Source: CAVWGP01 sp963754645
GTDB taxonomy: Bacteria; Pseudomonadota; Alphaproteobacteria; Bin65
Direction of reading: 5' to 3'
NCBI GenBank assembly: GCA_963754645.1
Contig: CAVWGP010000005.1
Coordinates: 1-64,000, forward strand
DNA: 64,000 bases
Below, one piece after another: positions 58,431-64,000 of this stretch; the stretch's first letter is position 1, and every line of letters begins with the position of its first letter. Made by a program: the position numbers and the translations under genes. The notes under the pieces are model-generated. The model searched no databases. It was not told the origin of the DNA and saw nothing but the letters and a program-made list of their open reading frames with translations.

Positions 58431-58608
58431 AGTCCCAGCTGCGGCGGCGGTCCGGTAGCGAGGCACGCCGCGAAACCGTAACCTGCTCTTAACCCTCGCC
58501 GCAACGCGCAGGGCCGCAGGGTATCTCGGCGGCTCGCGGCGCTGCTCGAGGGCCAGCGCCGTCCGCTTGTCGCGTAGGCCGTATCTGCACGGTAGCCTGT
58601 GGCCTTCC

Positions 58609-59068
58609 ATGAGGCTCCGACACGTGATCGCGCTCGTCCTCATCACCGCCGCGCTCGCCGCCCCGAGCACGGCGTCGGCAGGCACCCGTGCTCGCTCGAC
58701 CGAGATGAAATGGACGATGTTCCACCTGGTGAACGCTCGCGCCAGGCGGAACCACGGGCTCCGCCCGCTGCGCCTGAACGCCCGCGCTCTCGAAGACCGC
58801 CTTGCGGCACAGCCGGCGGATGGCGGACCGCAAGACCGTCTTCCACACGGCGAACCTCTACGACACCGGTCCGCCGCTACCGGCCCGAACCGCTGGGGCG
58901 AGAACGTGGGGATGGCGGGCACCGTTCGCGCGGCTCGCAACGGGCGTTCATGGCGAGCCCGACGCACCGCGCGAACATCCTCGGCGGCGCGGTCCACCGG
59001 AAGGTGGGCATCGGGCGTCGTCCGCGTCCGGCGGCGACGTCTGGGGCACGCTGATCTTCTACGGGTAG
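58609..59068 (+). CDS. Secreted CAP-domain (SCP/YkwD-like) protein, frameshifted
   Basis: About 153 residues after repair. Signal peptide (RLRHVIALVLITAALAAPSTASAG), then the CAP start KWTMFHLVNARARRNHGLRPL, then in a second frame LRHSRRMADRKTVFHTANLYD, then (other frames) NRWGENVGM and FMASPTHRANIL, ending GDVWGTLIFYG. These are the CAP signatures (HxxxM, GENV, SPxHRxNIL). Slips near 58,800, 58,870, 58,940 and 59,000. Extracellular; role unknown. Confidence 0.8.
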
Positions 59069-59107
59069 CTGAGGCGGCGGCGCGGCGTCCCGAGCCGGGG
59101 CGCGTCC

Positions 59108-62100
59108 CTAGCCGAGCGAGCGCGCGGATCTGGCGCAGCGCCACGGTCAGCTGCGCGAGGTCGGTGACGCCCTCCATCGCGAGCTGCCGCATGAAGCGGC
59201 GCAGCCGCTCGTACGGCATCGGCCCGCTCCGCGAGGAACGTCTCGACCGCCTCGTCGATCGGGCAGGCCGTCCGAGACCTCGAGGACTCGTCTCCGCCAT
59301 CTGGCGACGCAGGTTGAACAGGTCGTCCTCCATCGACTGCTGCGCCCAGCGCTGCCAGCGGGTCCCGGCGGCCATGCCCTCGAGCTGCTGTCTCGAGCCA
59401 GTCGATCTGCAGCCGCTCGCCCAGCAGGAAGAACCCGCGCGCGACCTCGAGCACCGAACGGCCCGTGGCGTGGGCGACCTGGATGATGTCGGGCCCGTGC
59501 ACGAGCTCGCCCTGGAACGCGTGCCGCTTGGCGATCTCGGGCGGGACGCCCTCGGCCACCAGCCGGCGCGCCGCGTGCTCGTGCTCCTCGCGCCACGCGT
59601 CGGGGCCGATCTGGTCGATCACCTCCGAGAGCTCGTCGAAGGACTGCGCGCGACTCGCCGATCGCGTCCGCCAGGCGCTGGCCGGTCGCGTTCACGAGGT
59701 ACCAGCGGGAGGTCGTCTCCACGAGCCAGTCGACGCCCGTCATCAGCTCGTTCTGCACGCCGGGGTCGATCCGCCCGTCGAGCGACTTCGACGGCGGCCC
59801 ACCGCTCGACCGCGCCGGTGACGTCGCGCGCGATCCGGAACGCCCGCACGACCTCGGAGGCGCGCGCGCCCGTCTCGGTCGACCATCCGCGAGACGAACG
59901 TGATCCCCTGCGAGTTCACGACGTCGTTCGAGGCGATCGTCGCGACCAGCTCGCGCCGCAGCGGGTGCTCGGCGATCAGGTGTCCGAACCGCTCCACGAC
60001 CTTGCGCGGGAAGTACCGCTGGACGATCCAGCGCGAGGTACGGCGAGTCCGGCAGGTCCGAGTCCAGGAGCGACGGCCGCGATCGCCCGCTTCGCGTAGG
60101 CGAGCAGCACGGCCAGCTCGGGCCGCATCATGCCCGACGCCGTCGGCGCGGCGCTGCAGCATCTCCTCGGTCGAGGGCAGGAACTCGACCTCGCGCTCGA
60201 GCTCGCCGTCGGCCTCGAGCTGCACCATCAGGTCCTCGTAGTTCTCGATGCGCTGCGCGCTGACCACCATCTCCTGGGAGAGGATCTGCGCCTGCAGGTA
60301 GTTGTCGTACAGGACGTGCGTCGACGACGTCGTCGGCGCACTCCTGCACAGGAGCTCGTTGCGCTCGTCCAGCGTGAGCTCGCCGCGCTGGATCGCGAGG
60401 CCGAGCAGGATCTTGATGTTGACCTCGTGGTCGGAGGTGTCGACGCCCGGCCGAGTTGTCGATGAAGTCGGTGTTGATCCGGCCGCCGTGCTGCGCGTAC
60501 TCGATGCGGCCGCGCTGCGTGAACCCGAGGTTGCCGCCCTCGCCGACCACGCGCGCGCGGACGTCGCGGCCGTTGACCCGGATCGGGTCGTTCGCGCGGT
60601 CGCCGACGTCGGCGTTCGACTCACGTGACGCCTTCACGTAGGTGCCGATCCCGCCGTTCCACAGGAGGTCGACCGGCGCGCGCGAGGATGCGCCGGATCA
60701 GCTCGGTCGGCGGTCATGTCGTCGTGGCGCGTCGTCGGGGATCCCGAGCGCCGCCCGGATCTGCGGCCGAGGTCACGACCTCCTTCGAGCGCGCGGTCGA
60801 ACACGTCGCCGCCCGCGGAGAGCAGCGGTGCGGTCGTAGTCGTTCCAGGACGACCCGGGCGTCGCGAACAGCCGCTGGCGCTCGGCGAACGAGGCGGCCG
60901 GATCGGGATCGGGATCGACGAAGATGTTGCCGGTGGTCGAACGCGGCGACGCAGCTTGATGCAGGGCGAGAGCAGCATCCCGTTGCCGAAGACGTCGCCC
61001 GGACATGTCCCCGACGCCCACCACCGTGAACGGCTCGTTCATCACGTCGACGCCGAGCTCGCGGAAGTGCCGCTTCACCGACTCCCACGCGCCGCGCGCC
61101 GTGATCCCGAGCGCCTTGTGGTCGTAGCCCTGGGAGCCGCCGCTCGCGAAGGCGTCGCCCAGCCAGAACCCGTACCGCTCGCTGATCGTCGTTCGCCGTG
61201 TCGGAGAACGTGGCCGTGCCCTTGTCGGCCGCGACCACGAGGTAGGGGTCGTCGCCGTCGAGGCACCACGATGCGCTCGGGGTGCACGACCTCGCCGCTC
61301 CACGAGGTTGTCGGTGACGTCGAGCATGCCGCGCATGAAGCGTCACGTACTGCGTCGACGACCTCGGCCTTCAGCTCCTCCGGCGCGGCCGGCGACGCGC
61401 TTCAGGACGAACCCGCCCTTCGAGCCGTCGGGCACGATCACGGCGTTCTTCACCTTCTGCGCCTTCATCAGGCCGAGGACCTCGGTGCGGTAGTCCTCCT
61501 TGCGGTCCGACCAGCGGATCCCGCCGCGCGCCACCATGCCGCCGCGCAGGTGGATGCCCTCCATCTCCGGCGAGTACACGAAGATCTCGTACAGCGGGTA
61601 CGGCTTGGGCATGTCCGGCACGTCGGCGCGAGCGGAGCTTGAAGCTCGAGAAGTAGTCGCGGCCCAGGTAGGCGTTCGTGCGCACGGTGGCGTCGATCGT
61701 GCCGAGCATGCCGCGCAGGATGCGGTCCTGGTCGAGCGAGGCGACCGACTGCAGGTCGTGCACGGATCTGCGCTCGGATCTCCGCCGATCTCGTCGTCGG
61801 TCGCCGTGCTGCCGGGATCGAACTTCGCCTCGAACAGGTGCACGAGCCGCGCCGCGATGTGGGGGTTCTCGGCGAAGGCGTCGTTCTGGTACTCCTCGGT
61901 GAACTGCGCCGACACGCGCTGGCGGTACTTGCGGTACGCCCGCGCCCCGGCGACCTGCCGCCAGCTCAGCCCCGCGAAGATCACGAGCCGGTTCAGCGAG
62001 TCGGACTCGGCCTCGCCGCGCCAGACCGCCGCGATCGTGTCGCGCGACGCGCTCGGCGGCCGTGTCCAGCTCGAGCACCGCGCCGCGCGCGTCCAGCACG

Positions 62101-63979
62101 CCGAAGTCGTGGATGTAGATCTTCCCCTCGCCCTGGAGCGCGGTCGGGATCTCCTCCACGGCGCGCAGGCCGAGCGCCTCGAGGATCGGCATGAACGCCG
62201 ACAGGTCGACCTTGCCGCCGGTCTTGTAGAGCTTCACGCGCGTGAGGCGCTCGCCCTTGCTCTCGTTGCCGATCCCGACGAGGAACCCCTCGGGGTTCGA
62301 CTCCAGCTCCTCCAGCGCGAGCACGTCGTCGACGATCAGCCCCCACTCGTCGCCGGCCTTGTAGTAGTTCGGGAACCGCGGCCCGCGTACTTCTCGGCGA
62401 GCACGAGCCCGCGCTCGGCGCCGACCCGCGCGACCAGGGCGTCGTGCAGGTCGTCGTCCCACGTCCGCGCGAGCCGCTCGACCTCCTGCTCGAGCTCCTC
62501 GTACGGCACCTCCGGGATCTGCACGCCGGGTTCGACGTGCACCGTGAAGAAGATGCTGCGCGCTCTCGGTCTCGCCGAGCGACAGGTGGTAGTCGACCGT
62601 CGAGCCGTTGAACCGCTCGACGAACAGCTGCTGGAGCCGCTTGCGCAGCGCGGCGTTGAACCGGTCGCGGGGCAGCGCCACCACGACGCACACGCTGCGC
62701 CCGTAGAGATCGCGACGGACGAGCACGCGGATCCCCCCGTGCTTCTCGAGCTGCAGCAGGCCCACGACCAGCCGGCGCAGCTCCTGCGGTCGACGCCTGG
62801 AACAGCTCGTCCTTGCGGGAACGACTCGAAGAGCTCGACGGCCTCCTTGTAGTCGTGCGAGCCCGGGATCAGGTCCTCGGCCGTCAGGATCTGCTCGAGC
62901 TTGTGATGCAGGAGCGGCGTCGTTGGTGGCCGGCTCCATGTACGCCTTGCGACGTGAACAGGCCGATCAGGCGCGACTCGCCCACGATCTCGCCCTCGGC
63001 GTTCACCCGGCGCACGCCGATGTAGTCCATCCGCGCGCGGCGGTGCACGCGCCGAGTAGGCGTTCGTCTTGCTGAAGACCAGCAGGTCGCCGTCCTCGAT
63101 CCGGCGGCGGACGTCGGGGTCGAGCTCGTCGAGCGGGGTCGCATCGGCGAAGGTCGACCGCGTCACGTCGGAGAGGATCCCGAGGCCGCTGCCGGGGACC
63201 GCCCGGATCGCGCGGCCCTCGTCGGCGTCGAACAGCTCGTACTCGCGGTAGCCGAGCAGGACGAAGTTCAGCTGCGAGCAGCCAGTCCAGGAAGTCGACG
63301 GTCTCGCCCACCTCCTGCGGCGAGTACCGGACCGCCCCCGCGCGCGCCATGTCGATCATGTGCTTCACGCGCTCCTGCATCGGCTCGAAGTCGCGGACGA
63401 CCAGGCGCACGTCGTGCAGGATCCGCTCGAGCCGTTCGGTCGAGGTCGGCTCGTCTCCTCGTCGGAGAGCCGGCGGTCGACCTCGAAGTGCATCACCGAC
63501 TCGCGGTGGCTCGCGTCGCGGCCGGACATCACGCGCTCGATCCGGCCCTGCGTCGTCGCGGCTCGTGCCCGACCACCGGGTGCATCAGCGCGGCGCGTCA
63601 CGAGGTTCGCGCGCGACGAGCTCCTCCTGCACCGAGTCCACGAGGAACGGCGAGTCGTCGGTGTTCGTCTCGATCACCGAGCCCGGTGCGCGGTAGCCGT
63701 CGTCCTCGAGCGTGGGATCGAACACGCGGACGACCGACGGCCTGCGAGCCGCGCTCGTCCGCGAAGGCGAACGTCGAGGCACGAGCGCCGTAGAGCGCGT
63801 CGAGCGAGTACTCGGCCAGCTCGTCGTCGGTGAGGCGCCGCAGGTAGGCCTTCGCGAACGCGGTCGAGCGCATCGCGGCGCTCGGGGGCGGCTCGCTCGG
63901 CGATCAGCTCGTACAGGGCGGGGAGGACGGGAGTCGGCTCGGCGGCCGCGGTGGCGGGGTGCGCGGTTGTCTGGTCCAC
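59108..63979 (-). CDS. NAD-specific glutamate dehydrogenase (large, Bac_GDH type), very many frameshifts
   Basis: About 4.87 kb, matching the ~1,600-residue bacterial NAD-GDH family that deaminates glutamate to 2-oxoglutarate. Start MDQTTAHPATAAAEPTPVLP at 63979, close to the window edge. Pieces in all three minus frames line up in order: ERTNAYSARARMDYIGVRR-like and VNAEGEIVGESRLIGLF (~62,950-63,050), LPRDRFNAALRKRLQQLF (62,620-62,690), KVKNAVIVPDGSKGGFVLK (61,395-61,455), FTVVGVGDMSG (~61,000-61,035), FAERQRLFATPGSSWNDYD (60,840-60,900), GVTDLAQLTVALRQIRAL at the end. More than twenty one-base slips; true stop TAG at 59108-59110 is inferred. Too uniform along the gene to be decay; sequence error is likelier. 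Confidence 0.88.
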
Positions 63980-64000
63980 GAAGAGCCATTCTTGCAGGTC

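Noticed and set aside
59108..63979. Genuine pseudogene of glutamate dehydrogenase
   Set aside because: The breaks are all one-base slips spread evenly while codon-level conservation stays high between them, which fits sequencing error better than decay.

Overview
The window looks like two unrelated genomes joined at about position 50,920. Positions 1 to ~50,920 read as a high-GC alphaproteobacterium (Rhodospirillales/Hyphomicrobiales-like). The support is stacks of ABC substrate-binding proteins, DUF849 and MttB-family enzymes, dimethylglycine-dehydrogenase-like flavoproteins, ATGA-coupled operons and nested palindromic intergenic repeats. Positions ~50,920 to 64,000 read as an actinomycete: DUF1918, a STAS/RsbW switch pair, a Crp-type regulator, a universal-stress/Rieske fusion and the large NAD-dependent glutamate dehydrogenase. 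A different gene is cut off on each side of the join, so a chimeric contig is the simplest explanation. Many genes carry one-base frameshifts, often in homopolymers. They are sparse up to ~46 kb and dense from 47.3 kb onward, which suggests uncorrected long-read sequence rather than true pseudogenes.

Layout, left part. 1-4.0 kb (minus): wecB, a glycosyltransferase and an asparagine synthetase, a surface-polysaccharide cluster. 4.1-7.0 kb (plus): SDR, beta-keto acid cleavage enzyme, TRAP-type binding protein. 7.0-12.3 kb (minus): a benzoylformate-decarboxylase-like TPP enzyme, a ferritin-like protein, a split sulfopyruvate-decarboxylase-like TPP enzyme and a CrtI-like flavoprotein. 12.4-20.9 kb (plus): four tandem ABC_sub_bind proteins translationally coupled to a GAF-GAF histidine kinase, a receiver protein and a receiver-adenylate cyclase. 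20.9-28.5 kb: an S15-type hydrolase divergent from a complete oligopeptide ABC transporter. 28.5-33.8 kb: a dimethylglycine-dehydrogenase-like enzyme and an MttB-family methyltransferase, divergent from an enolase-superfamily enzyme. 33.9-39.7 kb (minus): a second oligopeptide-type transporter with fused ATPases. 39.8-42.3 kb: a 2OG-Fe(II) oxygenase, then an IS110 element with its bridge RNA. 42.3-45.3 kb: a second dimethylglycine-dehydrogenase-like gene and an SRPBCC protein. 45.4-46.7 kb: an IS481-family element. 46.9-47.3 kb: an AT-rich repeat-bearing gap. 47.4-50.9 kb: a second MttB-family gene, a corrinoid protein, an ornithine-cyclodeaminase-like gene and the start of a 'virulence factor'-family gene.

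Layout, right part. Fragment of an iron-containing redox enzyme, CDGSH protein, Crp/Fnr regulator, small membrane protein, STAS and RsbW-like proteins, USP-USP-Rieske fusion, several small conserved proteins, MBL-fold hydrolase, DUF1918 protein, serine hydrolase, CAP-domain protein and, to the right end, NAD-glutamate dehydrogenase.

The best-supported special feature is the IS110 element at ~40,990-42,214. Its 5' non-coding segment folds into two guide loops. One matches the sequences on either side of the insertion and the other matches the element's own ends, as expected for a bridge RNA. The element sits inside a palindromic repeat whose uninterrupted relative lies at 33,782-33,929.
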